Source: Moorena sp. SIOASIH
GTDB lineage: Bacteria; Cyanobacteriota; Cyanobacteriia; Cyanobacteriales; Coleofasciculaceae
Direction of reading: 5' to 3'
Assembly: GCF_010671925.1 (NCBI RefSeq)
Contig: NZ_JAAHIH010000008.1
Span: 62,001 to 126,000 of the forward strand
DNA: 64,000 nt
Part shown: positions 34,868-44,546 of the stretch, piece after piece
Numbering within the stretch: the stretch's first letter is position 1
Layout: each line of letters begins with the position of its first letter
Notes under the pieces: generated by a model
The model's database searches: none
The model's input: the letters and a program-made list of their open reading frames with translations, nothing else
What the model was told of the DNA's origin: nothing
Translations under genes and position numbers: made by a program

Positions 34868-36508
34868 ATGTCTGCTTTGAATCGCAATACTCGTCGTCGG
34901 CTCAATAAATTACAACAGACTTCCAGTGTGTGGGAGGGAGACCGCCGTCCCCTGTCAGTTATTGGTAACAATCATCAACAGCCGGATGGTGAGGGTCATA
35001 ATGATTGCATTCTTTGGGTGGATGGCTCAGAAGGCATTGTCAGGGCAATGGATTTAGTATCACCAACAATGGGACCAGAAGCGATTGTTCGTGCCCTTAT
35101 GCAAGCCATGGAACATCCCCAAAGCCCCGCCAGACCAGCACGACCCTCAAAGATTGTTGTTCGTAACCGAGAAATTCAGTTTTTTTTGCGAGGTGTCCTT
35201 CAAGGGTTAGACATTGGAATTGATTATGTACCGAATTTACCCTTGATTGACGAACTGTTTCGGGGATTTGAGGAAATGGCGGCTACTCGACAACCCCAGT
35301 TACCACCTAAGTATGCTGACCTACTCATAGAAAAAGCCTATGAAATTTGGCATGAAGCTGCTTGGGAAGTAGTGGCTGATCATCAGATTATCTCGATCGA
35401 ATTAAATCGCTGGGATGTAGAAACCCTATACGTATCAGTAATGGGTATGCTGGGTATGGAGTACGGGGTACTACTATATCGCTCTTGGGATTCTCTGAAA
35501 CGGTTCCGCTCATCAGTGCTGGCAGATGACTCGTGGGACAAGATGGAACAAGCTTTCTTAGGGCAAGATTGCTTGTTTTTAACCTTCGGGCGGTTTGGTG
35601 ATGATACGGAAGATGAGGATGAAGAGGATGATATTGATTTAGCTGATTTGCCAGTATCAGAGATTGTACCTGGCTTTGGTACAGTCCATCCCTTGGAAGG
35701 AATGCGACCTTATATTTATGAAGAAGAAGCGATCGCAATTTATGTTGCCCTAGAAGCGATTCAGCGATTTGTTCAGGATTACCATGAGCAATTAGATGAC
35801 GAAAACTTACCCAAGATTGGTAAGCGCTACCGCATCCCGGTACCCCTAGAACCAAAATCTACTGTTAGTGTTAAAGTTAACACCCATCCTGACCTGGCAG
35901 ATGAGTTGTTAGAGATGGCAATTGAATCTGAGGAAGATGATTTCGAGTCAGGGTCGATGACCATACCCTTACGGGATGACCTTGTGCCAAAGGATGCTTT
36001 CCTCAAGCTGGGCATGATGTCTTGGGAAGCAATAGAATCCATTCGCTCTGGTGTCAAATCCTATCAGTCTCAGAATATCAAAGCAATCGGGGAAGGCATG
36101 CCAGTTATTTTGATTCAAACCACCCGACCAAAGGCACAAGTGTTGATAGAACAGATCGAGACTGCTGGTGGACTCAAAGGGATTTGCTTTAATTCAGGGG
36201 AAGACCCCTTTGAGGGCACACGCTACGACCTCGGCATTATCCAAACAGAAAACAGCAGTCTTTATTTGTTAGGAGAGTTTTCTGAAACCGATACCAACCA
36301 TGCTGCTGCCCGCCAGCAGTGGGAGGAAGGTTGTGAAAATCAGGGATATTGTGGTTTAGTTATTGCCAGAGGTCTAGCAGGAGCATCTCGCGGTAATCCC
36401 AAGCCTCGTGACATGATGGCATTGTTTGAGGCGCGATCGCTTTCCACTACAGATTTGGGAATAGCAATCCTCAAGGCAGAACCCTCAATAACTGAGCCAC
36501 CCTTCTGA
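34868..36508 (+). CDS. Cyanobacterial DUF6930-like protein
   Basis: The 546-residue soluble protein has no catalytic motif that I recognise. It contains conserved-looking blocks (ILWVDGSEGIVRAMDLVSPT, YADLLIEKAYEIWHEAAWEV, LYVSVMGMLGMEYGVLLYRS). A long acidic run (DDTEDEDEEDDIDLADLP) lies around residue 245. I associate this layout with DUF6930 cyanobacterial proteins, from memory only. The start is ATG 34868. It is convergent with purM. Confidence 0.6.
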   Translation: MSALNRNTRRRLNKLQQTSSVWEGDRRPLSVIGNNHQQPDGEGHNDCILWVDGSEGIVRAMDLVSPTMGPEAIVRALMQAMEHPQSPARPARPSKIVVRNREIQFFLRGVLQGLDIGIDYVPNLPLIDELFRGFEEMAATRQPQLPPKYADLLIEKAYEIWHEAAWEVVADHQIISIELNRWDVETLYVSVMGMLGMEYGVLLYRSWDSLKRFRSSVLADDSWDKMEQAFLGQDCLFLTFGRFGDDTEDEDEEDDIDLADLPVSEIVPGFGTVHPLEGMRPYIYEEEAIAIYVALEAIQRFVQDYHEQLDDENLPKIGKRYRIPVPLEPKSTVSVKVNTHPDLADELLEMAIESEEDDFESGSMTIPLRDDLVPKDAFLKLGMMSWEAIESIRSGVKSYQSQNIKAIGEGMPVILIQTTRPKAQVLIEQIETAGGLKGICFNSGEDPFEGTRYDLGIIQTENSSLYLLGEFSETDTNHAAARQQWEEGCENQGYCGLVIARGLAGASRGNPKPRDMMALFEARSLSTTDLGIAILKAEPSITEPPF

Positions 36509-36561
36509 GCTTCTGATTGAGAGAATGATTGAGATACTCCCCACCCAGAAGCCTGATCCGA

Positions 36562-37602
36562 TCACGGGATGAGTAGACTAACCACACCACCATCCCCTGG
36601 GATTACTTCACCAATTTTACATGCATTTACCTGCTGTGAATTAAACGATTGGAGGGTTTGCTCAACCTGCTGTTGAGGAACAATCAGCACAAAACCAATC
36701 CCCATATTGTAGGTATCAAACATTGCCTGAGGACTAACCTGACCTGTTTGGGCTAGCCACTGAAAAATTGGTGGAATCACCCAGCTGTTGGGATAAATCT
36801 GGACGGATTGTCCAGCACCCAGGCAACGAGGGAGGTTTTCTGGGATACCGCCACCAGTAATATGAGCCATGCCGTGAATCTCGATACCAGCCCTACGAGC
36901 ATCAAGCACCGGTTTCACGTAAATCTGAGTTGGTGTCAACAATTCCTCCCCTAAGCTTTTACCAGCTAACAATTCCGGAGTTATGTCCCAGGAAAGAGCG
37001 TTGTCTGGGGAATCCTGAACAATTTTCCGGATCAGACTAAAACCATTGCTGTGGACGCCCTGACTGGCCAAACCAATTGCCACATCTCCAATTTGCACTT
37101 GGGAACCGTCCAACATGCGGCTCTTTTCTACAATTCCTACACAAAATCCTGCTAGGTCATACTCTGCCAGTTCGTAGAAACCAGGCATTTCTGCAGTTTC
37201 CCCTCCTAGTAAGGCACACCCAGCCAGACGACAACCTTGGGCAATACCGGCAACAACCTGAGTCAGTTGTTGTTGATTGAGCTTGCCAGTGGCTAAATAA
37301 TCCAAGAAAAACAGGGGTTCAGCACCAACAGTCAAGACATCGTTGACGCACATCGCTACCAAATCAATGCCAACGGTGTCATGGCGGTTGAGGTCTTGAG
37401 CCAATTTGAGCTTAGTACCAACTCCATCAGTTCCAGATACCAGCACTGGCTCAGTATACCCCACTGGCAGCTGAAAGCAACCACTAAAGCCACCCAGTCC
37501 ACCTAATACTTCCGAACGGTGGGTACTTTTTACCAGGCTACGGATTTGCTTAACAAATCCTCGACCTGCCTCAATATCAACACCAGCGTCTCGATAATCC
37601 AT
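36562..37602 (-). CDS. purM: Phosphoribosylformylglycinamidine cyclo-ligase
   Basis: The 346-residue enzyme closes the imidazole ring in purine synthesis with ATP. Signatures are MDYRDAGVDIEAG at the start, TDGVGTKLKLAQ, GIDLVAMCVNDVLTVGAEPL, LLGGETAEMPGFY and ITGGGIPENLPRCL. Length and start (ATG 37602) are usual for the family. Confidence 0.97.
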   Translation of the reverse strand: MDYRDAGVDIEAGRGFVKQIRSLVKSTHRSEVLGGLGGFSGCFQLPVGYTEPVLVSGTDGVGTKLKLAQDLNRHDTVGIDLVAMCVNDVLTVGAEPLFFLDYLATGKLNQQQLTQVVAGIAQGCRLAGCALLGGETAEMPGFYELAEYDLAGFCVGIVEKSRMLDGSQVQIGDVAIGLASQGVHSNGFSLIRKIVQDSPDNALSWDITPELLAGKSLGEELLTPTQIYVKPVLDARRAGIEIHGMAHITGGGIPENLPRCLGAGQSVQIYPNSWVIPPIFQWLAQTGQVSPQAMFDTYNMGIGFVLIVPQQQVEQTLQSFNSQQVNACKIGEVIPGDGGVVSLLIP

Positions 37603-38279
37603 GGGAAAACAAAAATGCTTTTGAGCTAGAAATGCAGGATGTATTTTATATCAAGTCTGGTTGAATACCCATAATTAAGGAGAGGGTGGGGAAGGTGGGT
37701 AGAAAGGTCGGTGTGGGGAGATGGGGAGATAGGGAGATTTTTATTAAGGGTAATTATCCTGACCTGATATTACAGGGTACTGTCGATCAAGACCTAGGGG
37801 GCACATAGGGTCAGATCAGTAGTGTTTTGATGAAGGTAGTGGTCAGCGCCGTGGTCAGCGCCCTTTCTTACCAGAATTGCTTGCACCTAGTCTGTATTCA
37901 AGTTTACTTTATGGAGGAAATTTGTTGAAGCTGATTCATTAGTTATTTCGCAGATCTTGATGGGATTGATAGAAATTAACTATTATTGGCGTTACTTCAC
38001 AAAAACTTCACAACAGCTCTAACTACTAATATAACTTAGTTTGTGGTGAATCTACAACAGTCGATTTTGACAAGTTATTAGTAACAGCTTCATAAAATGG
38101 GGATTCCAGCATCAGAAACTTCATGGTATTCTGTTTCAGGTTATTAGTGATCTAACTAATAACCATTTGTGAGGAAATAACCATTTGTGAGGAGTTAATG
38201 GGCAAGTTTAAGTTATGTTACTGCGTTTGTTGCAGCACCATAATGCCTAAAACTGCCAATTATCTTAGATAACAGACCT
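37603..38279. other. Spacer with a dispersed ATATCA-ended repeat
   Basis: The element at 37648-37770 is described separately. Downstream, 38150-38200 has two copies of AACCATTTGTGAGGA. Small TCAGCGCC repeats lie near 37850. The upstream part serves purM and the downstream part serves rlpA. No gene is seen. Confidence 0.5.
37648..37770. repeat. ATATCA-ended repeat, copy 1
   Basis: It begins ATATCAAGTCTGGTTGAATA and ends ATCCTGACCTGATAT, giving inverted ends. The centre is GGGGAGATGGGGAGATAGGG. It is the same element, in opposite orientation and with a shorter centre, as 46019-46213. Confidence 0.8.
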
Positions 38280-39359
38280 ATGAATCAAAAAATTTGGGGT
38301 GGCATCACCGTTTCTGTCCTAACAACAGTTCTCGGTACAATAACATCAATTCCTGTCTCATCCGCTGAGACAGTTGTTGAGACGACAGGAAATTCTGATA
38401 CCCAACTGGCACAAGAATTGCCATCTACCGCAACTGCAGCAATAGAAAAACTACCGGCTCAGCCAACACCAGAATTTCAATTGGCTGAGTTTCCAGAGCA
38501 ACTGAGGAATGCCAATACCTCAGAAATCATTACCAATATTTATGCTTATCAACTGGCAGGACGTCAGGCAGCTACACTGTATGTCCGCAGTATTCCTGTT
38601 CTGACTTTCCTAGGTTCACAGGGAATCAATACTGACGCTATCAAAGACAGAGTTGCTACTGAGGTTGAAAAGATAGCAACTCCGTCTTCTGTTGCTCCAG
38701 GCAACGCTACGATATCGGATGCTAATGGGTCAGAAAATGACTCAATTCAGCGGGCTCAAGTGGTTGCTGCTCGGATCAATGAACTTCATCGCAACAATGT
38801 CAATGCTGAGTCAATCACTGTCCGTTGGAATGGTTCCTACAAAAGCTACAGCATCCAAGTCAATGGGGAAGAATTAGTCCAAGTTGATCAGAATACAATT
38901 CTGCCAGATACCACTAAAGACCTGGCTGAAGATGCTCTACAAGCTACTAATCGATTGCGACGGCTGATCGGTTACGCTCCCCCTCTCAAAGAAATTGCCG
39001 ACTTACCGCCAGCACCAAAACCACGAAGAGTACAGAAAGTAGCTAGGAGTACCACTCGGCGAGTAAGAAGTCAGATGAGGGGTATGGCTTCTTGGTATGG
39101 TCCGGGTTTCCATGGCCGACGCACTGCCAGTGGTGAGCGATTTAATCAATACGCCCTGACTGCTGCTCATCGTACCTTGCGGTTTGGGACTAGGGTGCGG
39201 GTGACTAACATGAGAAATGGTCGCTCCGTCATTGTGCGAATTAATGACCGTGGACCCCACAGCAGGAGTCGGCTCATTGACCTTTCCAGGGGCGCAGCCC
39301 GAGTTATCGGACTTGAAAGATCCGGCACTGCTGCTGTGCGTCTAGAGGTTTTATATTAA
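38280..39359 (+). CDS. rlpA: RlpA-like double-psi beta-barrel protein, long form
   Basis: The 359-residue exported protein has an N-terminal signal-like segment (GGITVSVLTTVLGTITSIPV). The mature region is long and poorly conserved. The C-terminal RlpA domain (about 265-359) contains RGMASWYGPGFHGRRTASGE, ALTAAHRTLRFGTRVRVTN and VRINDRGP. RlpA proteins cleave denuded septal peptidoglycan or bind it. The catalytic His and Asp of the barrel (AAHRTLRFG, INDRGP) are present. A shorter paralogue lies 1.1 kb downstream. There is no SPOR domain. Confidence 0.9.
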   Translation: MNQKIWGGITVSVLTTVLGTITSIPVSSAETVVETTGNSDTQLAQELPSTATAAIEKLPAQPTPEFQLAEFPEQLRNANTSEIITNIYAYQLAGRQAATLYVRSIPVLTFLGSQGINTDAIKDRVATEVEKIATPSSVAPGNATISDANGSENDSIQRAQVVAARINELHRNNVNAESITVRWNGSYKSYSIQVNGEELVQVDQNTILPDTTKDLAEDALQATNRLRRLIGYAPPLKEIADLPPAPKPRRVQKVARSTTRRVRSQMRGMASWYGPGFHGRRTASGERFNQYALTAAHRTLRFGTRVRVTNMRNGRSVIVRINDRGPHSRSRLIDLSRGAARVIGLERSGTAAVRLEVLY

Positions 39360-39605
39360 TTTCAATCTTCAACGGCAATGGCTAATGGCTAATGGGGAAT
39401 GGGTAATCGCTAATCGTAATCCAATTCCGACTTACCCATTACCAAATGTGATAAAAAATTTGTTGCAGGTAGACACGAGAATTATTATGACTATCATCCG
39501 TGTCCCTGCTTAAGGTAAGCATTCAGCCTAGGGGGTTAGGTGAATGCTTATTGTTTAAGTGGATAGCCTAAGCGCAACTAAGCTGTGAGGCTTGTGACAT
39601 ACTCC

Positions 39606-39631
39606 CACACTGACAAGCGCGGTTCAGTGTG
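39606..39631. repeat. Hairpin CACACTGA...TCAGTGTG
   Basis: Eight paired bases across a 10-base GC-rich loop (CAAGCGCGGT) follow TGACATACTCC. This composition is typical of the ends of tnpB-containing IS elements in cyanobacteria. No tnpB is left beside it. Confidence 0.55.
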
Positions 39632-39822
39632 AGCTTCTTACCAACTCCAGCTATTGCTTAGGATACACGGGTTACTTTATTAACGATACGGGATGCCCCG
39701 ACCCACCGGAACAATACAAAAAGTTCTATTTTTAAACACGCAGGTGGCGGTTAGCTCTTAATTTGTTTTCCCTGCTATTTTTATTATAACGTTTTTCAGG
39801 CTGTTTATCAGAGTTCCTGTCT

Positions 39823-39870
39823 GCGATTCATCCCACACCTCAATGCGCATTGAGGTGTGGGATGAATCGC
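39823..39870. repeat. Perfect 48-bp palindrome
   Basis: GCGATTCATCCCACACCTCA plus ATGC is followed at once by its exact reverse complement, giving 24-base arms with no loop. GATTCATCCCACACC-type hairpins are known at ends of IS200/IS605 elements. The absence of a spacer suggests two opposing ends fused, or a very young inversion. Confidence 0.85.
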
Positions 39871-39997
39871 GGCCTTAGCTAATTTATCTATTGAACGAAA
39901 AAGAGCTAGGGTCGCTTAGGCGCAGGAGAGAGGGTTGTAGCGTTTTTAACGCTTACTCAAAAATAGGCAATTTAAATGGGCAACAGCTTAATTATTT

Positions 39998-40171
39998 GTC
40001 TTGATGCAAAGCGCGAGTGGCGCATGGGTCTGTGTGCGGAACCTGCGTCCGCACCTGTCTTGATGCAAAGCGCGAGTGGGGGTTCCCCCCAAGACCGCAC
40101 TGGCTCCCCAAGACCGTAATGGTGCGTTTGACCCGTAATTAAATTCGCCACGGGTCACACCTCTGCATCGC
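39998..40171. repeat. GTCTTGATGCAAAGCGCGAG element
   Basis: This longer member of the GTCTTGATGCAG family contains two copies of TCTTGATGCAAAGCGCGAGT and a TGTGCGGAACCTGCGTCCGC block also found at 751-770. It ends CTCTGCATCGC. Confidence 0.8.
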
Positions 40172-40451
40172 TTTTTCAGAAACTCCAACTTTAACTAAAC
40201 TTTAAAAATCTATAACTTCATTCCTGGCTTAGGTTTGAGCTATTAGTCCAAAAAAATAGTTGGCTAAGTTGGGGGTTTGAAGTAGTACAAAACTTTAATT
40301 TATTATTCTAAACTTTAGAATAGTCTTTGGTTAGTGGTGTAACATTAAACAAGTTTACTTTAAATAAGTAATTCTTGGGCAATTTTGAGTGCTAAGTCAG
40401 CTTTATTTAGGACTGAAATGCCTGGAATCATAATGTTTTATCTACCTAACT

Positions 40452-41189
40452 ATGACTCAAAAAAGTTGGAGTTGCATCACCGGTTATTTGCTAACAACAG
40501 TTATGGGTACGTTGTTATCAACTGATATTTCATCAGCTAAGGGCTTTGACTACACTGTTAAATATAACCCTGACTTACCACTGATGACAGAGGTGAAATC
40601 TGCCACAATTCCAGATGCTGAAAAACTCTCAAGTCAGCCAGTGCAGATGTTTGATTTTGCCGAGTTTCCAGCTCAATATAGAATTCTCCCTAGTTTAACC
40701 TTACCAGCGCCTGAGCTAATCACTACTGAGGAGATTCCAAAGTCAGAACAGAAGAGAGCTTCTGCCAATTCTAATCTCCAAGAAAACGCTATCCTGATAG
40801 GCTTAGCTTCTCCTCTCAAAAAAAGCACTGCTTCACCACAGACATGGCAACCACTAAAAGTACCAACGATTGCAAGGCGTAGCCGTCGCCGAGTGCGATG
40901 GAGTGTAAGGGGGATAGCTTCCTGGTATGGTTCAGGTTTCCATGGCAGGCGCACTGCTAGTGGCGAAAGATTCAATCAATACGCTCTGACTGCTGCTCAT
41001 CGCACCTTGCGGTTTGGGACTAGAGTCAAAGTGACTAATCTCAGAAATGGTCGCTCTGTCATTGTGCGGATTAATGACCGTGGACCTTATGGCAGGGGTC
41101 GGATTATTGATTTGTCCAGAGGAGCTGCCAGAATAATTGGACTGGTAAGGTCTGGCACTGGGCCTGTGCGTATAGAGATTCTTTATTGA
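40452..41189 (+). CDS. RlpA-like double-psi beta-barrel protein, short form
   Basis: The 245-residue exported paralogue of the protein at 38280 has a signal-like N-terminus (LLTTVMGTLLSTDISSAKG), a short variable mature part, and a C-terminal RlpA domain almost identical to the first (RGIASWYGSGFHGRRTASGE, VRINDRGPYGRGRIIDLSRG). The N-terminal halves differ much more than the domains, so the pair is an old duplication with a conserved peptidoglycan-directed domain. A strong hairpin follows the stop. Confidence 0.9.
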   Translation: MTQKSWSCITGYLLTTVMGTLLSTDISSAKGFDYTVKYNPDLPLMTEVKSATIPDAEKLSSQPVQMFDFAEFPAQYRILPSLTLPAPELITTEEIPKSEQKRASANSNLQENAILIGLASPLKKSTASPQTWQPLKVPTIARRSRRRVRWSVRGIASWYGSGFHGRRTASGERFNQYALTAAHRTLRFGTRVKVTNLRNGRSVIVRINDRGPYGRGRIIDLSRGAARIIGLVRSGTGPVRIEILY

Positions 41190-41210
41190 ATTTATTACTG
41201 ATTAGTCATT

Positions 41211-41251
41211 AGGCATCTCCAGGAATTCCTTGGCAATTCCTGGAGATGCCT
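41211..41251 (+). terminator. Hairpin terminator after the short rlpA paralogue
   Basis: AGGCATCTCCAGGAATT (41211-41227) pairs perfectly with AATTCCTGGAGATGCCT (41235-41251) across seven bases. It is followed by ATTTATATA, a weak U-tract. It separates the gene from panC/cmk. Confidence 0.7.
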
Positions 41252-41305
41252 ATTTATATAGGACTATCTTGCTAACATCGATAAGAATCTAAACTCTAGA
41301 GTCTA

Positions 41306-42871
41306 ATGCACCTGTTTACAACAACTGCTGGATTACACTGCTACTTAGAACGTCAAGGTCCTGGCAAGGAAGTGGGTCTAGTAACCACCATGGGAGCTTT
41401 GCACAGCGGTCACTTAAGCTTAATTGAGCGGGCAAGACGAGAAAATTCTCTGGTCATTGTTAGTATTTTTGTTAATCCTCTTCAGTTTGCACCGACAGAA
41501 GATTTTCAGGAGTACCCCCGTGGATTGGCTCAGGATCAAGAACTTTGCCAACAGATTGGAGTTGATGCAATTTTTGCTCCCACTGTGGACCAGTTGTATG
41601 GTGACAATCCAATGCCCACTGCGGACAAGGGTGATGAATTGACTCAAGTGATTCCACCCAAAGCCATGACCTCTTTCCTATGTGCTGTCTCTCGTCCTGG
41701 TTTTTTTCGGGGTGTGGCAACTGTCGTAGTCAAGCTGTTGAATCTGGTACGACCAAACAGAGCCTATTTTGGTCAAAAGGATGCCCAACAGTTGGCAATC
41801 ATCCAGCGTATGGTGGCAGATTTAAAGTTACCAGTGACAATTGTTCCTTGTCCGATTGTGCGGGAAAAGTCGGGACTGGCCTGTAGTTCTCGCAATCAAT
41901 ACCTGACACCAGAGCAAAAAGCCCAAGCATCATTACTCTATAAAGGGTTGCGTAGTGCTCAGAAAGCGTTTCAAGATGGATTATGCGATCGCATCAATCT
42001 GATTGAGAGGGTTAGGTCAGAATTAGCTGGAACCCAGGATATCCAGGTCGAGTATGTCGAATTAGTACATCCTGTTACTCTAACCCCCCTCGAACAGGTT
42101 GAAGAGCAAGGATTATTAGCGATCGCAGTTCACTTAGGTACAACTCGTTTAATTGACAATATACTCCTGTCCCATCGTAAACCGATTGTGGCAATTGATG
42201 GTCCGGCTGGAGCTGGAAAATCTACTGTTAGCCGTTTGGTAGCCAAAGAGTTAGGATTGATGTATCTTGATACTGGTGCCATGTACCGGGCTGTGACATG
42301 GCGGGTGCTCAAAGCCGGTATTGACTTGGAAGATGAGCCTGCGATCGCAGAATTAGTCAGTAAGTGTACAATTAATCTTACTAATAATCAACCGGGAGAG
42401 TCTGGGATTCAGGTGTGGGTTGATGGAGAAGAAGTTACCCAGGTCATTCGCTCACAGTCCGTTACTGCCAAAGTGTCTACGGTAGCTGCTCTGAGTTCAG
42501 TACGCCGTGAGTTACTCAAACAACAGCAGCGCTGGGGTCGTCAAGGAGGAGTAGTGGCTGAAGGTCGTGACATTGGCACCCATGTCTTTCCCAATGCAGA
42601 AGTCAAACTATTCTTAACGGCTTCTGTCCAAGAAAGGGCGCGCCGCCGTCAGCAAGACCTGAAAAACCGGGGGCAAGAGGTGAGCTTAGAACAGCTGGAG
42701 CAGGAGATTCAACAGCGTGACCTAAAGGACAGCACCCGTGCTGTAGCACCCTTGCGCAAGGCAGCTGATGCTATTGAAGTACAAACCGATGGTATGACTA
42801 TTGCAGAAGTTACCGATTATCTTGTCAATATCTACCAAAAGATCCGGGAACGTGAGAGCCCCCTTTTCTAA
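41306..42871 (+). CDS. panC/cmk: Bifunctional pantoate-beta-alanine ligase / cytidylate kinase
   Basis: The 521-residue fusion is usual in cyanobacteria. The N-terminal 285 residues are pantothenate synthetase (TTMGALHSGH nucleotide motif, FVNPLQFAPTEDF, YFGQKDAQQL, SSRNQYLT). From about residue 290 a cytidylate kinase follows (P-loop IDGPAGAGKST, LDTGAMYRAVTWR, EGRDIGTHVFPNAEVKLF). The two halves act in coenzyme A synthesis and nucleotide metabolism. The start is ATG 41306. The 3' end runs directly towards a tnpB element. Confidence 0.96.
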   Translation: MHLFTTTAGLHCYLERQGPGKEVGLVTTMGALHSGHLSLIERARRENSLVIVSIFVNPLQFAPTEDFQEYPRGLAQDQELCQQIGVDAIFAPTVDQLYGDNPMPTADKGDELTQVIPPKAMTSFLCAVSRPGFFRGVATVVVKLLNLVRPNRAYFGQKDAQQLAIIQRMVADLKLPVTIVPCPIVREKSGLACSSRNQYLTPEQKAQASLLYKGLRSAQKAFQDGLCDRINLIERVRSELAGTQDIQVEYVELVHPVTLTPLEQVEEQGLLAIAVHLGTTRLIDNILLSHRKPIVAIDGPAGAGKSTVSRLVAKELGLMYLDTGAMYRAVTWRVLKAGIDLEDEPAIAELVSKCTINLTNNQPGESGIQVWVDGEEVTQVIRSQSVTAKVSTVAALSSVRRELLKQQQRWGRQGGVVAEGRDIGTHVFPNAEVKLFLTASVQERARRRQQDLKNRGQEVSLEQLEQEIQQRDLKDSTRAVAPLRKAADAIEVQTDGMTIAEVTDYLVNIYQKIRERESPLF

Positions 42872-42957
42872 AGGGGGGATGAAACTCCCGCGACGGGGTT
42901 TACCCCGACGTATCCATTCAAATAAGTTATAATATAAAGTAAGGAGGTGATAGTGAC

Positions 42958-44424
42958 GTGTACAAAACAATTCCATTAAAAGCAAAGTTTTCAGATGAAG
43001 AAAATGCTTTTTGGCTATTTCAGTGCGAACAGGCCAATAGCTTATGGAATTGTGCTACGTATTACTCCAAACAAAAACATTATGGTTGGCTAGAACAGCA
43101 GCCAGAAGCATTTACGACTTACTGGAAAGGGGATGATCTAAGATACGGCTGGAAAACTTACAAGTGTAGCGTTAAATACGCGGAATTGTGCAAAAGTCTT
43201 AAAGATAGCCCTCACTACAAAGCAATGGCTGCTCAGTCCGCACAGCAAACCCTCAAATCTGTAGCCGAATCAATTACTAGTTATAACCAGCTAGTTAGTC
43301 TTTACTATAAAGGTCAGGTAGATAGACCAAGGCTCCTCAGATACCGCCAGAAAGGGGGACTGGCTGCTGTTACTTTTCCTCGGCAAGCGCTGACTTATAA
43401 TAATGGCTTATTTTATCCGTCAATCAGTAAAGAGAGCAAACTAGAATTACTTACGGAGATTACACTTGAGCCGCCCGGGTTTATAGATCCAGATTGGGTT
43501 AAAGAGGTAACTGTTCGCCCGTACCTAGGAGAATTATGGATTGACTGGGTTATTGATGATGAGAAGCAATTGATCGAAAATAATCCTAACCTAGACTATT
43601 CCCAAGCGTGGAGTTTTGACCACGGTGGTGATAACTGGCTAACTGGTGTCTCAACTCAAGGAAAAAGCCTAATCATTGATGGCCGCAAACTCAAATCAAT
43701 GAATCAAGGTTATGCCAGATTAGTCGCGAAGTATAAAACCGGCAAACCGGAGTTTTACTGGGATGCGAACCTAGCACGGGTGCAAAGAAAACGAAACAAT
43801 CAGATCAGGGATGCGATAAATAAAGCGGCTAGGTTTATAATCAATCGCTGCCTAAGTGACCGCATTGGAAATTTAATTATCGGGTGGAACGAACGTCAAA
43901 AAGATTCTTTAAATATGGGGCGACTAGGAAATCAAAACTTTGTAGTCATCCCCACTAAAAGGTTAATCGAAAGACTGAAACAACTTTGTACCGAATATGG
44001 TATCAAGCTAACAATTACTGAAGAGTCGTACACCAGTAAGGCGTCTTTTCTGGATGATGACCCATTACCAAAACACGGTGAAAAACCCAGTGGATGGAAA
44101 GCATCAGGTAGAAGGATGAGGCGCGGGCTGTACAAAACTTCTTTTGGACACCTGATCAATGCCGATTGTAACGGTGCCGCAAACATAGCGAAAAAAGTAG
44201 CCACACAGTTAGGTATCGACCTGACCAAGGTGGGTAGGGGAGCTTTGACACTCCCACATCGACATGATCTTTTTAAATCCCTTTCTAGATCATATCGAAC
44301 AAGCTGTGAAGTGGCAGAGCGAGGGATTGCTCGCCCTGCCACTTCACAACCTTGTAGAATCCTCCGTGCTTCAGCCGGGGGAGATGTCAATATCAGCAAT
44401 TGTCACCGGATAGCTGACCGCTAA
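42958..44424 (+). CDS. Divergent TnpB-like protein
   Basis: The 488-residue protein starts at GTG 42958, behind an ideal AAGGAGGTGA site seven bases upstream. It aligns by pattern with TnpB. RuvC I reads AWSFDHGGDNWLTGVS, with the Asp in an unusual FDHG context. A middle region reads LIIGWNERQKDSLNMG. RuvC III reads LINADCNGAANIAKK. No zinc-finger Cys pairs are seen. TnpB members are RNA-guided nucleases, but the altered RuvC I and unclear Glu make activity doubtful. The end overlaps a CTCC...GGGGGAG hairpin at about 44370-44391, the likely right end and guide-RNA scaffold. No tnpA is adjacent. Confidence 0.8.
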   Translation: MYKTIPLKAKFSDEENAFWLFQCEQANSLWNCATYYSKQKHYGWLEQQPEAFTTYWKGDDLRYGWKTYKCSVKYAELCKSLKDSPHYKAMAAQSAQQTLKSVAESITSYNQLVSLYYKGQVDRPRLLRYRQKGGLAAVTFPRQALTYNNGLFYPSISKESKLELLTEITLEPPGFIDPDWVKEVTVRPYLGELWIDWVIDDEKQLIENNPNLDYSQAWSFDHGGDNWLTGVSTQGKSLIIDGRKLKSMNQGYARLVAKYKTGKPEFYWDANLARVQRKRNNQIRDAINKAARFIINRCLSDRIGNLIIGWNERQKDSLNMGRLGNQNFVVIPTKRLIERLKQLCTEYGIKLTITEESYTSKASFLDDDPLPKHGEKPSGWKASGRRMRRGLYKTSFGHLINADCNGAANIAKKVATQLGIDLTKVGRGALTLPHRHDLFKSLSRSYRTSCEVAERGIARPATSQPCRILRASAGGDVNISNCHRIADR

Positions 44425-44546
44425 TGTTAAACAGACAATTAAACAGACAATTAGGCAACAGCTAGCCACCACTATATAAGATGATGGTTAGTTACATATG
44501 ATAATTTAATTTCCTGGTATTTTTGCAGGAGCAAAGGAGACCAATT

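Larger units (their letters stand above)
39360..40451. other. Gene-free spacer with insertion-element relics
   Basis: About 1.1 kb without a gene lies between two rlpA paralogues. It holds a short TAAGCATTCAGC...GTGAATGCTTA pair (39515-39551), two hairpins resembling IS200/IS605 ends (39606-39631 and 39823-39870), and a GTCTTGATGCAAAGCGCGAG repeat (39998-40171). Probably a tnpB-type element was here and has lost its gene. Confidence 0.6.
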
